Assembly (NCBI RefSeq): GCF_022662335.1
Contig: NZ_JAKNQJ010000002.1
Location: 186,001-250,000 of the forward strand
Reading direction: 5' to 3'
Source of the DNA: Sphingomonas sp. CROZ-RG-20F-R02-07
GTDB lineage: Bacteria > Pseudomonadota > Alphaproteobacteria > Sphingomonadales > Sphingomonadaceae
Length of the DNA: 64,000 nucleotides
Program-made: the position numbers and the translations under genes
Part shown: positions 29,575 through 39,198 of the stretch, piece by piece
How positions within the stretch are numbered: position 1 is the first letter of the stretch
Layout of the letters: every line of letters starts with the position of its first letter
The notes under the pieces: generated by a model
What the model was told of the DNA's origin: nothing
What the model saw: the letters and a program-made list of their open reading frames with translations, nothing else
Database searches by the model: none

Positions 29575-29588
29575 CGCGCAGACGCCCC
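29575..29588. other. Right CGCGC duplication and right hairpin arm
   Basis: CGCGC (29575-29579) is the second target duplication. With A29580 and GACGCCCC (29581-29588) it forms the right arm of the interrupted terminator-like palindrome described at 21945. Confidence 0.78.
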
Positions 29589-29598
29589 CTGCGCGGCG

Positions 29599-29901
29599 TC
29601 AGGCCTTCACATGCTGCGAGATGTACTTGTTCATCTCGAACATCGTCACCTTGTCGCGGCCGAAGACCTTCTTGAGATTCTCGTCGGCGAGGATCTCGCG
29701 CTTGTTCTCGGGATTCTGGAGATCGTTGCCCTTGATATAGGCCCAGACCTTGCTGATGACTTCGCTGCGCGGCAGCCGGTCGTTGCCGACGATCGCGCCA
29801 AGCTCGGGCGAAGGCTGCACGGGGGCGTGGATGCCGGTGCCGGCCTTGGTTTCCTTGGCGGCCGTCTTCTTGGCGGCGGTTTCCTGCTTTGCGGTTGCCA
29901 T
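29599..29901 (-). CDS. SWIB/MDM2-domain protein
   Basis: A 100-residue protein with a Lys/Ala-rich N-terminal tail (residues 1-20) followed by a SWIB domain: VQPSPELGAIVGNDRLPRSE, VWAYIKGNDLQNPENKREI, and LKKVFGRDKVTMFEMNKYIS. Bacterial SWIB proteins of this kind are small and often basic, sometimes fused to or found near topoisomerase; a nucleoid or chromatin role is suggested but not shown. The start at 29901 follows AGGAAGGAA. The transposon right end lies 24 bp past its stop codon, so one partner of the split terminator belongs to this gene. Confidence 0.88.
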   Translation of the reverse strand: MATAKQETAAKKTAAKETKAGTGIHAPVQPSPELGAIVGNDRLPRSEVISKVWAYIKGNDLQNPENKREILADENLKKVFGRDKVTMFEMNKYISQHVKA

Positions 29902-29951
29902 GATGTTCCTTCCTGTGAAGCCTTAGGTGTGCTCTGCCGGTTTGCCCGGAC

Positions 29952-30155
29952 TCACGCCTTTTTGAGCGCTTCCCGCTTGTGCGCCGCCTTTCCGCCGTTG
30001 TCACTCTCTACGATGTATTCGGGGTTCTCCGGCGAGGCGGCGACGTGATGGCCCTTGATGTCGGTGGGGCTCGTCTGCTTCTTCTCGACCGTGCCGTGCG
30101 CGGTGCCGCCATGCGATTTCCAGGTGACCTCGTCGCCCTTCTTCAGATCGGCCAT
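29952..30155 (-). CDS. DUF2945 (Tudor-like, HVA1) small protein
   Basis: A 67-residue protein with the DUF2945 pattern: [20 protein letters not shown] near the start, then [20 protein letters not shown] and a Lys-rich end. The domain has an SH3/Tudor-like fold of unknown function, sometimes annotated hypervirulence-associated. ATG 30155 follows AAGGAGAAGG. It is upstream of the SWIB gene on the same strand, 50 bp apart, and divergent from the formaldehyde dehydrogenase gene. Confidence 0.85.
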   Translation of the reverse strand: MADLKKGDEVTWKSHGGTAHGTVEKKQTSPTDIKGHHVAASPENPEYIVESDNGGKAAHKREALKKA

Positions 30156-30262
30156 CGTCCTTCTCCTTCGGGTGTAGGATTGTGCAATGGTCGAGGCCGC
30201 CGCTTGGTTGCGCGGGCGGCGAAGCCTTGGCATCTGGGCGCCATCCTCGAGGAGCCATTCCC

Positions 30263-31372
30263 ATGAAGACCCGTGCCGCCGTCGCGTTCGAAGCCAAGCG
30301 CCCGCTCGAGATCGTCGAGTTGGATCTCGAAGGGCCGAAGGCCGGCGAGGTGCTGGTCGAGATCATGGCGACGGGCATCTGCCACACCGACGCCTATACG
30401 CTGGACGGGCTCGACAGCGAGGGACTGTTCCCGAGCGTGCTGGGGCATGAAGGCGCGGGCATCGTGCGCGAAGTGGGGGCGGGCGTCACCAGCCTGGCGC
30501 CCGGCGATCACGTGATCCCGCTCTACACCCCCGAATGCCGCCAGTGTAAATCCTGCCTCAGCCAGAAGACCAATTTGTGCACCGCGGTCCGCGCGACTCA
30601 GGGCAAGGGGGTGATGCCCGACGGCACCACGCGCTTCAGCTACAAGGGGCAGCCGATCTTTCACTATATGGGCTGTTCGACCTTCTCCAACTTCACTGTC
30701 CTGCCCGAGATCGCGCTCGCCAAGATCCGCGACGACGCGCCGTTCGACACGAGCTGCTATATCGGCTGCGGCGTGACGACCGGGGTGGGCGCGGTGGTGA
30801 ACACCGCCCGGGTGCAGCCGGGCGACACCGTGATCGTGTTCGGGCTGGGCGGCATCGGGCTGAACGTCGTGCAGGGTGCACGGCTGGCGGGCGCGGGGAT
30901 GATCGTCGGCGTCGATCTCAATCCGGACCGCGAGGAATGGGGCCGCCGCTTCGGCATGACGCGGTTCGTCAACCCCAAGGACGTGGCCGGCGACATCGTC
31001 GCGCATCTGGTGGCGCTGACCGACGGCGGCGCGGATTACACCTTCGACTGCACCGGCAACACGACCGTGATGCGCCAGGCGCTGGAGGCGTGCCATCGCG
31101 GCTGGGGCACCAGCATCGTGATCGGCGTGGCCGAGGCGGGCAAGGAGATCAGCACGCGGCCCTTCCAGCTCGTCACCGGCCGCAATTGGCGGGGCACCGC
31201 GTTCGGCGGTGCCCGCGGGCGCACCGACGTGCCCAAGATCGTCGACTGGTATATGGACGGGATGATCGAGATCGATCCGATGATTACCCACCGGCTGAGC
31301 CTGGACGAGATCAACCGCGGCTTCGATCTGATGCACGCGGGCGAAAGTATCCGGGCAGTGGTGGTGTATTGA
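30263..31372 (+). CDS. frmA: S-(hydroxymethyl)glutathione dehydrogenase / class III alcohol dehydrogenase
   Basis: Oxidises S-hydroxymethylglutathione, detoxifying formaldehyde, and also reduces S-nitrosoglutathione. The 369-residue zinc enzyme has the catalytic Zn ligands in [12 protein letters not shown] and GHEGAGIV, the structural Zn cluster [17 protein letters not shown], and the NAD site [21 protein letters not shown] 30263 follows GAGGAG. No S-formylglutathione hydrolase gene lies next to it, unlike the E. coli frm operon. It is transcribed divergently from the DUF2945 gene. Confidence 0.95.
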   Translation: MKTRAAVAFEAKRPLEIVELDLEGPKAGEVLVEIMATGICHTDAYTLDGLDSEGLFPSVLGHEGAGIVREVGAGVTSLAPGDHVIPLYTPECRQCKSCLSQKTNLCTAVRATQGKGVMPDGTTRFSYKGQPIFHYMGCSTFSNFTVLPEIALAKIRDDAPFDTSCYIGCGVTTGVGAVVNTARVQPGDTVIVFGLGGIGLNVVQGARLAGAGMIVGVDLNPDREEWGRRFGMTRFVNPKDVAGDIVAHLVALTDGGADYTFDCTGNTTVMRQALEACHRGWGTSIVIGVAEAGKEISTRPFQLVTGRNWRGTAFGGARGRTDVPKIVDWYMDGMIEIDPMITHRLSLDEINRGFDLMHAGESIRAVVVY

Positions 31373-31458
31373 TCCATTCTTTCCTGCGATCGGCCTTGTG
31401 CGATGCTACGATGCGTTGCAGCATGGAACCGGAACGATATGGGAAAGCTTTAACGTAG

Positions 31459-32988
31459 ATGGGGATCGGCACGGCGTTCGACGAGATCATGGGCGATGGC
31501 GCGGGCGCCGAACCGCGCGGGCCGCTCGCCGCGCTCGGCCGCTGGCTCGACGAGACGCCCGATGCCGAACTCCGCCGCCGCCAGCAGGCCGCCGAGACGA
31601 CGTTCCGCCAATTGGGCATCACCTTCGCGGTCTATGGCGACAGCGATGCGAGCGAGCGGATCATCCCGTTCGACATCGTGCCGCGCGTGTTCCTGCATGA
31701 CGAATGGACGCGGCTGTCCGACGGGCTCGTCCAGCGCGTCGAGGCGATCAACGCGTTTCTCGACGATATCTATGGCGCCCGGCGGATCATGGACGCGGGC
31801 GTCCTGCCGCCCGATCTGATCTACGGCAACGCACAATTCCGGCCCGAAATCGCGGGGATGCGGCCGCCGCACGGCATCTGGGCGCATATCTGCGGGATCG
31901 ATCTGGTGCGCACGGGCCCCGACGAATTCTTCGTGCTGGAGGATAACGCGCGAACGCCCTCCGGCGTGAGCTACATGCTCGAGAATCGCGAGGCGATGCT
32001 GCGGCTCTGCCCCGAGCTGTTCCGCGAATTCCGCGTCGCCGCGGTCGACAGCTATCCCGATCGCCTGCTGGAAACGATGCGCTCGGTCGCGCCGCACGGC
32101 ACGGGCAGCAACCCGGTGTGCGTGCTGCTGACGCCCGGCCATTACAATTCGGCCTATTACGAGCACAGCTTCCTCGCCGATTCGATGGGGATCGAGCTGG
32201 TCGAGGCGGCGGATCTGGTCGTGGACGACGATCTGGTGTGGATGCGCACCATCGCCGGGCGGGTGAAGGTGGACGTGATCTACCGCCGGATCGACGATGA
32301 TTTCCTCGATCCGCTGGTGTTCCGCCCCGACAGCGCGCTCGGCGTGCCGGGGCTGATCGCCGCCTATGCCGCCGGCAACGTCGCGATCCTCAACGCGCCC
32401 GGCAACGGCATCGCCGACGACAAGGCGATCTACAGCTATATGCCCGAGATCGTGCGCTTCTATTCGGGAGGCGAGCCCAAGCTGCCCAATGTCGAGACGT
32501 GGCGCTGCCGCGAGCCGCAGGCGCTGAAATATGTGCTCGATCACCTGCCCGAACTGGTGGTCAAGCTGGTCGACGGCTCGGGCGGCTATGGCATGCTGGT
32601 GGGGCCCACCGCATCGAAGCAGGAGATCGCGGACTTCCGGGCAGCGCTGATCGCGGAGCCCGAACGCTATATCGCGCAGCCGACGCTCGCCCTGTCCACC
32701 GTGCCGACGCTGGCGGACGAGGGGCTGAGCCCGCGCCACGTCGATTTCCGCCCCTTCGTGCTGACGGGGTCGAACGGCGTTCAGGTGGTGCCGGGCGGGC
32801 TCACCCGGGTGGCGCTGAAACAGGGCTCGCTGGTGGTGAATTCCAGCCAGGGCGGCGGCACCAAGGACAGTTTCGTGCTGATGGCGGATCAGCATCAGGC
32901 GATGCGGCCGGGCGGCATGACGCAGACCATGGGCGGCATGACGCAGACGCTGGGCAATATGTCGCGCCCGCTCGGCGGGGGCGCGTGA
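31459..32988 (+). CDS. Circularly permuted ATP-grasp protein (DUF404/DUF407)
   Basis: A 509-residue member of the circularly permuted ATP-grasp family, predicted to form amide or peptide bonds with ATP. Family blocks include GITFAVYGDSDASERIIPFD, GIDLVRTGPDEFFVLEDNAR, and VVKLVDGSGGYGMLVGP, the ATP-binding loop. The C-terminus has Gly/Met/Thr repeats (GGMTQTMGGMTQTLGNM). It is the first gene of a tight three-gene unit with alpha-E and transglutaminase-like proteins, a known co-occurring set thought to make or trim a peptide-like compound. The actual product is unknown. Confidence 0.9.
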   Translation: MGIGTAFDEIMGDGAGAEPRGPLAALGRWLDETPDAELRRRQQAAETTFRQLGITFAVYGDSDASERIIPFDIVPRVFLHDEWTRLSDGLVQRVEAINAFLDDIYGARRIMDAGVLPPDLIYGNAQFRPEIAGMRPPHGIWAHICGIDLVRTGPDEFFVLEDNARTPSGVSYMLENREAMLRLCPELFREFRVAAVDSYPDRLLETMRSVAPHGTGSNPVCVLLTPGHYNSAYYEHSFLADSMGIELVEAADLVVDDDLVWMRTIAGRVKVDVIYRRIDDDFLDPLVFRPDSALGVPGLIAAYAAGNVAILNAPGNGIADDKAIYSYMPEIVRFYSGGEPKLPNVETWRCREPQALKYVLDHLPELVVKLVDGSGGYGMLVGPTASKQEIADFRAALIAEPERYIAQPTLALSTVPTLADEGLSPRHVDFRPFVLTGSNGVQVVPGGLTRVALKQGSLVVNSSQGGGTKDSFVLMADQHQAMRPGGMTQTMGGMTQTLGNMSRPLGGGA

Positions 32989-33923
32989 TGCTGTCGCGCA
33001 CCGCCTCGTCGCTCTATTGGCTCGGCCGCTATTTCGAACGCGCGGATTTCATCGCGCGGCTGGTGGAGGCGACCGTTCGGCTCGACGTGCTGTCGTCGCG
33101 GCCGGCGGGCGCCGAGGGCTGGGCGTCGGCGCTGGCGGTGCTCGACTGCGCGCCGGCGTTCGACGCGTCCGAAGGGGAGATGACGCAGGAATCGGTCGCG
33201 CGCTTCCTGACGCTCGATCGCTCGCACCCCGCCTCGATCGTGCGCTGCCTCGACATGGCACGCACCAACGCGAAGGCGGTGCGCACCGCGCTGACCCGCG
33301 AGGCATGGACGGCGGTCAACGCCGCCTGGCTCGCCTGCGACAACCGCGCGAGCCCGCAGGGGACCACCGCGACGCTGGGGCTGGTCGAGGCGATCAAGAC
33401 CGAGACGCGCGGATTCGAGGGCGCGGTGCACCGCATGCTGCGCAACCAGACGACATGGTTCATCCGGCTCGGCCAGACGGTGGAGCGCGCGGACAACACC
33501 GCGCGGCTGCTCGACGTCAAATATCACATCCTGCTGCCGCAGGGCGAGCGCGTGGGCGGCGTCGTCGATCGCGACCAGTGGACGACGATCCTCCATACCG
33601 TCTCGGCGGTGACCGCCTATCGCTGGCTCTACAGCGAGGGGCTGCGGCCCGCCAACGTCATCGATCTCCTGATCGCGCGCGCCGAGCTGCCGCGCAGTCT
33701 CGCGGCCTCGGTCGAGGAAGCGGTCGACATGCTCGGGCTGCTCGCCAAGCGGACGGGGCATCATGGCGAGGCGGACCGGATGGCGCGTATGCGCAGCGCG
33801 CGTCTGGCGCGGACGCGCTCGGGCCAGGTGATCGCCTCGGGGCTGCACCAATATCTGCAGGCGTTCATCCACGAAAACGATCTGCTGCACGGCGCGATCG
33901 GGCGACAATTCAAGTTCCACTAG
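32988..33923 (+). CDS. Alpha-E domain protein (DUF403)
   Basis: A 311-residue all-helical protein of the alpha-E family. It begins LSRTASSLYWLGRYFERADF, the family hallmark, and has TTWFIRLGQTVERADNTARL in the middle and FIHENDLLHGAIGRQFKF at the end. Its start overlaps the ATP-grasp stop (TGATG). In related genomes the alpha-E protein accompanies the ATP-grasp enzyme and a transglutaminase-like peptidase, so it probably acts in the same pathway, perhaps as a scaffold or substrate-handling subunit. Confidence 0.9.
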   Translation: MLSRTASSLYWLGRYFERADFIARLVEATVRLDVLSSRPAGAEGWASALAVLDCAPAFDASEGEMTQESVARFLTLDRSHPASIVRCLDMARTNAKAVRTALTREAWTAVNAAWLACDNRASPQGTTATLGLVEAIKTETRGFEGAVHRMLRNQTTWFIRLGQTVERADNTARLLDVKYHILLPQGERVGGVVDRDQWTTILHTVSAVTAYRWLYSEGLRPANVIDLLIARAELPRSLAASVEEAVDMLGLLAKRTGHHGEADRMARMRSARLARTRSGQVIASGLHQYLQAFIHENDLLHGAIGRQFKFH

Positions 33924-33947
33924 GGGGCTGAAAAAAGGGGGCAAGAC

Positions 33948-34757
33948 ATGCGGCTGTCGGTCGATCACCGAACGGTCTACCGGTTTAGCGAGCCGCAGGA
34001 ACGGCTGGTGCAGATGCTGCGGGTGAGCCCGGAGAATTCGCACGACCAGACGGTGGCGTCGTGGCGGATCGATGTCGATTGCGACGCGCGGATGAAGGTC
34101 GGGCGCGACGGCTTCGGCAATGCGATCACGATGCTCTATGTCGAAGGGCCGATCGCGCATATTGCGATCACGGTATCGGGCGAGGTGCTGACCAGCCATT
34201 CGGACGGCGTGCTGCACGGCGTCGCCGAGACGCTGCCGCCCGCCCTGTTCCTCCGCGCGACGCCGTGCACCGCGGCGGACGCTGCGATCGCCACCTTCGC
34301 CGCCGACACGACGGCAGGCGAGCGGGACCGGCTGGCGCGGCTGCACGCGGTGAGCGCTGCGCTGCACGGCCGGTTCGCGCGCGACCGGGGGCGCGGTGAT
34401 CCGTCGATCGATGCCGCCACCGCCTTTGCAGCCGCCACCGCGACGCCGCGCGACATGGCGCAGATGTTCGCGGTGGCGGCCCGATCGCTCGGCGCGCCGG
34501 CGCGCTACGTCTCGGGCTATTGCCTCACGGGATTCGACGGCGCGCACCGGCCGACGCCGCATGGCTGGGCGGAGGCGCATGTCGACGGGCTCGGCTGGGT
34601 GGGGTTCGACCCGTGGTTCGGCCTGTGCCCGCAGGAGGATTATGTCCGCGTCGCGGTCGCGCTCGATGCGGCGGGCGCGGCGCCGGTCGCGGGGTCACGG
34701 CTGGGGCGGGGCGACGAGGAACTGGACGTCGACGTGGTGGTGTCGCGCGAGGAGTGA
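33948..34757 (+). CDS. Transglutaminase-like cysteine protease family protein
   Basis: A 269-residue protein with an N-terminal beta-rich domain (LSVDHRTVYRFSEPQERLVQ) and a transglutaminase-like core. The catalytic Cys is expected at the GAPARYVSGYCL region preceded by TPRDMAQMFAVAARSLG; the His is in PTPHGWAEAHVDGLGWVGFD, followed by DP as third residue. In the DMAQMF segment the usual nucleophile Cys (C-x-x-F/H) is Ala-Gln-Met-Phe here, so catalysis by the canonical Cys is doubtful. It follows the alpha-E gene by 24 bp. Confidence 0.86.
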   Translation: MRLSVDHRTVYRFSEPQERLVQMLRVSPENSHDQTVASWRIDVDCDARMKVGRDGFGNAITMLYVEGPIAHIAITVSGEVLTSHSDGVLHGVAETLPPALFLRATPCTAADAAIATFAADTTAGERDRLARLHAVSAALHGRFARDRGRGDPSIDAATAFAAATATPRDMAQMFAVAARSLGAPARYVSGYCLTGFDGAHRPTPHGWAEAHVDGLGWVGFDPWFGLCPQEDYVRVAVALDAAGAAPVAGSRLGRGDEELDVDVVVSREE

Positions 34758-34758
34758 G

Positions 34759-35553
34759 TCAGGCGAGTTCGCGCCGCAGCGCGTGATGCTGCGCCGGGCT
34801 GGCGGGCACGGCCTCGGGCTCGTCCTCCATCCGCCGCCAGCCCTTGGGGCCGAGCATCTCGATCGGCCGATAGCGCACCTTGTACGCCATCCGCGCCGAG
34901 CCCTTCACCCAATAACCCAGGTAGATATAGGCCAGCCCCGCGTCGCGCGCGCGCAGGATATGGTCCATGATGATGAAATTGCCGAAGCCGGGCCGAGCGT
35001 CCTCGTCGGTGGCGAAGAAGCTGTAGATCATCGACAGCCCGTCCGCCTGGCGATCGGTGAGGCAGGCGCCGATCAGCCGCCCGGGTACGCCGCCGATCGA
35101 GGGCTCGCGATATTCGAGGATCATCGAATTGACGGGGGAATGCTCGATCATGTCGGCATAATCCTCCTCGTCCATGCCCGCCATGCCGCCGCCGGGATGG
35201 CGGCTGGCGAGATAGCCGCGAAGAAGCTGATATTGCTCGTCCGTGGCCCAGGCGCGGCAGGCGGTCACCTCGACGTCGCGGTTGCGGCGCAGCAGCTTGC
35301 GCTGCGTGGCGTTGGCGACGAACTCGTTCGTGACGACGCGCACCGAGATGCAGGCCGCGCAGCCTGCGCAACTGGGGCGATAGGCGACGCCCTGGCTGCG
35401 ACGAAATCCGATCCGGCCGAGCGCGTCGTTCAGCTCGCCCGCATGCGGGCCCGCCAGTTCGGTGAACACCTTCCGCTCCTGCCGGCCCGGCAGATAGGGG
35501 CACGGCGACGGGCTCGTGACGAAGAAGCGGGGAAAGCGGAAGGGCGCGGTCAC
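34759..35553 (-). CDS. bpt: Aspartate/glutamate leucyltransferase (Bpt)
   Basis: Transfers Leu from leucyl-tRNA to N-terminal Asp or Glu of proteins, marking them for ClpS/ClpAP degradation (N-degron pathway). The 264-residue product resembles eukaryotic ATE1: N-terminal [16 protein letters not shown], a Cys-rich region [16 protein letters not shown], and a C-terminal GNAT-like fold with [18 protein letters not shown] and [15 protein letters not shown]. It ends next to and convergent with the transglutaminase gene. Another N-degron enzyme, Aat, is encoded at 62999-63715. Confidence 0.93.
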   Translation of the reverse strand: MTAPFRFPRFFVTSPSPCPYLPGRQERKVFTELAGPHAGELNDALGRIGFRRSQGVAYRPSCAGCAACISVRVVTNEFVANATQRKLLRRNRDVEVTACRAWATDEQYQLLRGYLASRHPGGGMAGMDEEDYADMIEHSPVNSMILEYREPSIGGVPGRLIGACLTDRQADGLSMIYSFFATDEDARPGFGNFIIMDHILRARDAGLAYIYLGYWVKGSARMAYKVRYRPIEMLGPKGWRRMEDEPEAVPASPAQHHALRRELA

Positions 35554-35645
35554 CGCGAATGGCCTGTCATGATCCGCCCGTTATGAATCGTCCGCGCCTC
35601 CGTGAAAAGCGGCTTTACCATCATAAAGGGTTAACGTGAACAGGA

Positions 35646-36893
35646 TCAGGCCAGTTCGACCAGGCTCGTCTCGTATCCCGCTGCGCGCAGCGCCGTCACC
35701 AGCTTGTCGAGATGCGCCCGGTCGCGCGCCTCGCATTCGATATCGGTGACGAGGCCCTTGGCCGGCAGGGTGGTGAACACGCGCTGGTGATACACCTCGA
35801 TGATGTTGATCCGTTCCTGATCGAAGATTCGGGCGACGTTGAACAGCGCGCCCGGCTGATCCTGCAGGCGGATGCGCAGCCGCGCGAGACGGCCCGAACG
35901 CGCGAGATCGCGCAGGAGCACGTTGGCGAGCAGCCGCGTGTCGATGTTGCCGCCGCACAGCACCACGCCGACGGTCTTGCCGCGGAACCGCTCGGGATGC
36001 GCGAGCAGCGCGGCCAGCCCCGCGGCGCCCGCGCCCTCCACCACGGTCTTCTCGATCTGGAGCAACAGGCTCACCGCTTCCTCGAGGCTGCGTTCGCTCA
36101 CCAGCACGATGTCGTCGACCAGCGCGCGCACCATCCGCGACGTGATCGCGCCCGGCTCCTTGACCGCGATGCCCTCCGCCAGCGTATCGCCCGCGCACGG
36201 CATTTCGGTGCCGCGGATGCGGTTGTACATCGACGGGAACAGCTCGGCCTCCACGCCGATCACCTCGATCGGACGGTCCGCCGCGCGCGCCACGGTCGCC
36301 ATGCCCGAGATCAGGCCGCCGCCGCCGATCGGCGTGACGATCGTGTCGATCGTGGGCACGTCCTCCAGCATCTCGACCGCCACCGTGCCGGCGCCCGCGA
36401 TGACGCGGGGATCGTCGAACGGATGGACGAAGGTATAGCCGCGCTCCGCCTCCAGCAGCCGGGCGTGCGCGTGCGCGGCGTCGAACGTGTCGCCCTCCAG
36501 GATCACGGTCGCGCCGTGCCCGGCGGTCTGCGTCACCTTCACCGTGGGCGTGTTGCGCGGCATCACGATCGTGGAGGGGATGCCGAGTCGCGTGGCGTGA
36601 TAGGCGACGCCCTGCGCGTGATTGCCCGCCGACGCCGCGATCACGCCTTTGGCGCGCGCCGCCTCGTCGAGTTGCAGCAGCGTGTTCAGCGCGCCGCGTT
36701 CCTTATAGGCCGCGGTGAACTGAAGGTTCTCGAATTTCAGGTAAACCTCGGCTCCGGTCATCTGCGAAAGCGTGCGGCTGACGAGCGTCGGCGTGCGGAC
36801 GACCGCGTCGCGGATGCGATCATGCGCGGCATGGACGTCGTCGATCGAGACGGGAAGGGCGGAGCGCGCGTCGGCGCTTGCAAGGGTAGCCAT
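35646..36893 (-). CDS. ilvA: Threonine ammonia-lyase with C-terminal ACT domain
   Basis: PLP enzyme converting threonine to 2-oxobutanoate and ammonia. The 415-residue protein has the PLP Lys in FTAAYKERGALN, the SAGNHAQGVAYHA phosphate-binding segment and GGGGLISGMA. A single ACT-like regulatory domain follows from about residue 335 (LQDQPGALFNVARIFDQERI). The length and single ACT unit are typical of the short IlvA/TdcB-like form of alphaproteobacteria. The start is ATG 36893; another ATG overlaps out of frame. Divergent from the amidohydrolase. Confidence 0.92.
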   Translation of the reverse strand: MATLASADARSALPVSIDDVHAAHDRIRDAVVRTPTLVSRTLSQMTGAEVYLKFENLQFTAAYKERGALNTLLQLDEAARAKGVIAASAGNHAQGVAYHATRLGIPSTIVMPRNTPTVKVTQTAGHGATVILEGDTFDAAHAHARLLEAERGYTFVHPFDDPRVIAGAGTVAVEMLEDVPTIDTIVTPIGGGGLISGMATVARAADRPIEVIGVEAELFPSMYNRIRGTEMPCAGDTLAEGIAVKEPGAITSRMVRALVDDIVLVSERSLEEAVSLLLQIEKTVVEGAGAAGLAALLAHPERFRGKTVGVVLCGGNIDTRLLANVLLRDLARSGRLARLRIRLQDQPGALFNVARIFDQERINIIEVYHQRVFTTLPAKGLVTDIECEARDRAHLDKLVTALRAAGYETSLVELA

Positions 36894-36980
36894 GATGCGT
36901 GGAATTAGACCATCTGGCGTGACGGGGGAACACGGCTTATGCGGCGGCGCATGATGCGGCCGGCGGCGGAGCGAGTGGCG

Positions 36981-38624
36981 ATGAAATTCCTGTACGCCGC
37001 GGCGATGCTCGCGCTGACCCCTGCGCCCGCCTTCGCCGACGCGCTGATCGACAATGTCGATGGCATCACGCTCGACAAGGACGGGCACGTCATCCACTTC
37101 ACCGGGATCGGCATGACCCGCGACGGCGTCGTCTCCCGGCTGTTCGCGGCCAAGGAGAAGCGCCCCGACCGGCCCGACTGGCGCGCGGACATGAAGGGTC
37201 GCGTGCTGCTGCCGGGCTTCATCGATGCGCATGGCCATGTGATGGAGCTGGGGTTCCGCGCGCTGGAACTCGATCTGTCGGGCACGAAGTCGCTCGAGGA
37301 GGCCAAGGCGCGGATCGTCGCCTATGCCGCCGCCAATCCCGATCGCAAATGGATCCTGGGCGGCGGCTGGAACCAGGAAAGCTGGGGTTTGGGGCGCTTC
37401 CCCACCGCAGCGGACCTGGATTCGGTGGTGGGCGACCGGCCGGTGTGGCTGTCGCGCGCGGACGGCCATGCCGCCTGGGCGAACAGCGCGGCGATGAAGG
37501 CCGCGGGCGTGACCGCGAAGAGTGTGGCGCCCGTGGGCGGGCGGATCGAGCGCAGCGGCGGCGTGCCGTCGGGCGTGTTCGTCGATGCCGCGCAGGATCT
37601 GGTCGCCAAGACAGTGCCGCAGCCCTCGGCCAAGGATCGCAACGCCGCGTTCCTGAAGGCGCAGGCGATCCTGCTCGGCTATGGCATCACCGCCACCGAC
37701 GACATGGGCACCTCGCTCGACGACTGGATGACCTATCGGCGGATGGGCGACACCGACCGGTTGCGCGTGCGGATCGTCAGCTATGGGCTGGGCGTCGAGA
37801 CCGCGGTGCAGATCGGCGGCACCGGGCCGACGCCGTGGCTCTATGGCGACCGGCTGCGGCTGGTGGGCGTGAAGCTATACGACGACGGCGCGCTCGGCTC
37901 GCGCGGGGCCTGGCTGAAGGCGCCCTACAGCGATGCGCCCGGCCAGTCGGGCGCTGGCTTCATGAGCGACACGCTGATCCGCAACCGCATGAGCCGCGCG
38001 GCGATGGACGGCTATCAGGTCGCGGTCCACGCGATCGGCGACAAGGCGAATGCGCAGGTGCTGGGCGCGATCGAGGAGATGTCGGACACCTATACCGGCG
38101 ATCGCCGCTGGCGGATCGAGCATGCGCAGATCGTCGATCCGGCCGATCTGCCGCGCTTTGGCCATCATGGCATCATCGCGTCGATGCAGCCGACCCACGC
38201 CACCAGCGACCGGACGATGGCCGAGGCACGGCTCGGCCCCGATCGGCTGGGTGGCGCCTATGCGTGGAACACGATGCTGAAGAACGGCGCCGCACTCGCC
38301 TTCGGATCGGACTATCCGGTCGAAAGCCCCGATCCGTTCGCGGGCTGGGCGGCGGCGTTCACGCGGATGGACGCGCAAGGGCAGCCGTTCGGCGGATGGC
38401 GCCCGGAAGAGCGCGTGACGCGCGAACAGGCGTGGTGGGCGTTCACCGGCGGCGCGGCCTATGCCGGCTTCGCCGAGGGCAAATACGGCCGGCTGGCGGT
38501 GGGGCAGCACGCCGATTTCATCATCGTCGACCGCGACCCGCTGACCGCCTCGCCGACCGAGCTGCGCGCCACCAAGGTGGAGGAGACCTGGGTGGGCGGC
38601 CAGCAGGTGTACAAGCGGCCCTGA
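36981..38624 (+). CDS. Exported amidohydrolase (YtcJ-like)
   Basis: A metal-dependent amidohydrolase of 547 residues with a Sec signal (MKFLYAAAMLALTPAPAFA), hence periplasmic. Metal-site motifs are FIDAHGHVMELG, the later VHAIGDKANAQ and WRIEHAQIVDP His residues, and the C-terminal Asp in FGSDYPVESPDPF. These match the YtcJ group, whose substrates are largely unknown. Start at 36981 is preferred because it places the signal peptide at the N-terminus; the open frame continues to 36939. Confidence 0.85.
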   Translation: MKFLYAAAMLALTPAPAFADALIDNVDGITLDKDGHVIHFTGIGMTRDGVVSRLFAAKEKRPDRPDWRADMKGRVLLPGFIDAHGHVMELGFRALELDLSGTKSLEEAKARIVAYAAANPDRKWILGGGWNQESWGLGRFPTAADLDSVVGDRPVWLSRADGHAAWANSAAMKAAGVTAKSVAPVGGRIERSGGVPSGVFVDAAQDLVAKTVPQPSAKDRNAAFLKAQAILLGYGITATDDMGTSLDDWMTYRRMGDTDRLRVRIVSYGLGVETAVQIGGTGPTPWLYGDRLRLVGVKLYDDGALGSRGAWLKAPYSDAPGQSGAGFMSDTLIRNRMSRAAMDGYQVAVHAIGDKANAQVLGAIEEMSDTYTGDRRWRIEHAQIVDPADLPRFGHHGIIASMQPTHATSDRTMAEARLGPDRLGGAYAWNTMLKNGAALAFGSDYPVESPDPFAGWAAAFTRMDAQGQPFGGWRPEERVTREQAWWAFTGGAAYAGFAEGKYGRLAVGQHADFIIVDRDPLTASPTELRATKVEETWVGGQQVYKRP

Positions 38625-38774
38625 CGAACCGCATCCCGGCCTGGCGGACGTGTATGGCGGCTGACATGCGGGTTCAGCGTCGGGACAGCGCCCGGCGCCT
38701 AGATCGGAGCCATCGGGGCGGATTGAACCATCCCCGGACTTGCTGGTTACGCAAGGGTAACGAGGAGACGATCG

Positions 38775-39164
38775 ATGAAGAAGTTCCTGATGGCGACGCT
38801 GATGGCCGTGACCGTCACCGCGCCGATCGCGCTGCCGAGTGCGGCATCGGCGCAGTATCGCGACAATGGCCGCGATTATGGCTGGCACGGCGACGACAAC
38901 GGCAACTGGAACCCGCGCGACAATTATCGCGGCCGCCGCGGTTACGACCGGGCGCTGAGCCGCGACGACCGGATCTACCGTGGCCGTGATGGCCGCGCCT
39001 ATTGCCGTCGCAACGACGGGACGACGGGCCTGGTGGTCGGTGCGGTCGGCGGCGGCGTGCTGGGCAACGTGCTCGGCGGCGGCACGCTTGGCACGCTGCT
39101 CGGCGCCGGTGGCGGTGCGCTGCTCGGTCGTTCGATCGACCGCAACCAGGTGCGCTGCCGCTAA
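38775..39164 (+). CDS. Exported glycine-zipper protein
   Basis: A 129-residue protein with a signal peptide ending in SAASA, a hydrophilic Arg/Asp/Tyr/Gly-rich middle (YRDNGRDYGWHGDDNGNWN) and a C-terminal glycine-zipper segment (GLVVGAVGGGVLGNVLGGG then GTLLGAGGGALLGRSID), similar to 17-kDa antigen/SlyB-type 2TM zippers. It probably associates with the envelope. Behind GAGGAG in its own transcription unit. Function unknown. Confidence 0.8.
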   Translation: MKKFLMATLMAVTVTAPIALPSAASAQYRDNGRDYGWHGDDNGNWNPRDNYRGRRGYDRALSRDDRIYRGRDGRAYCRRNDGTTGLVVGAVGGGVLGNVLGGGTLGTLLGAGGGALLGRSIDRNQVRCR

Positions 39165-39198
39165 GGCGGGTCGGCTGTCGTTCGTCCATCCCTCCGAC

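Noticed and set aside
30143..31336. 397-codon minus-strand frame over frmA
   Set aside because: Antisense shadow; frmA has all catalytic motifs.
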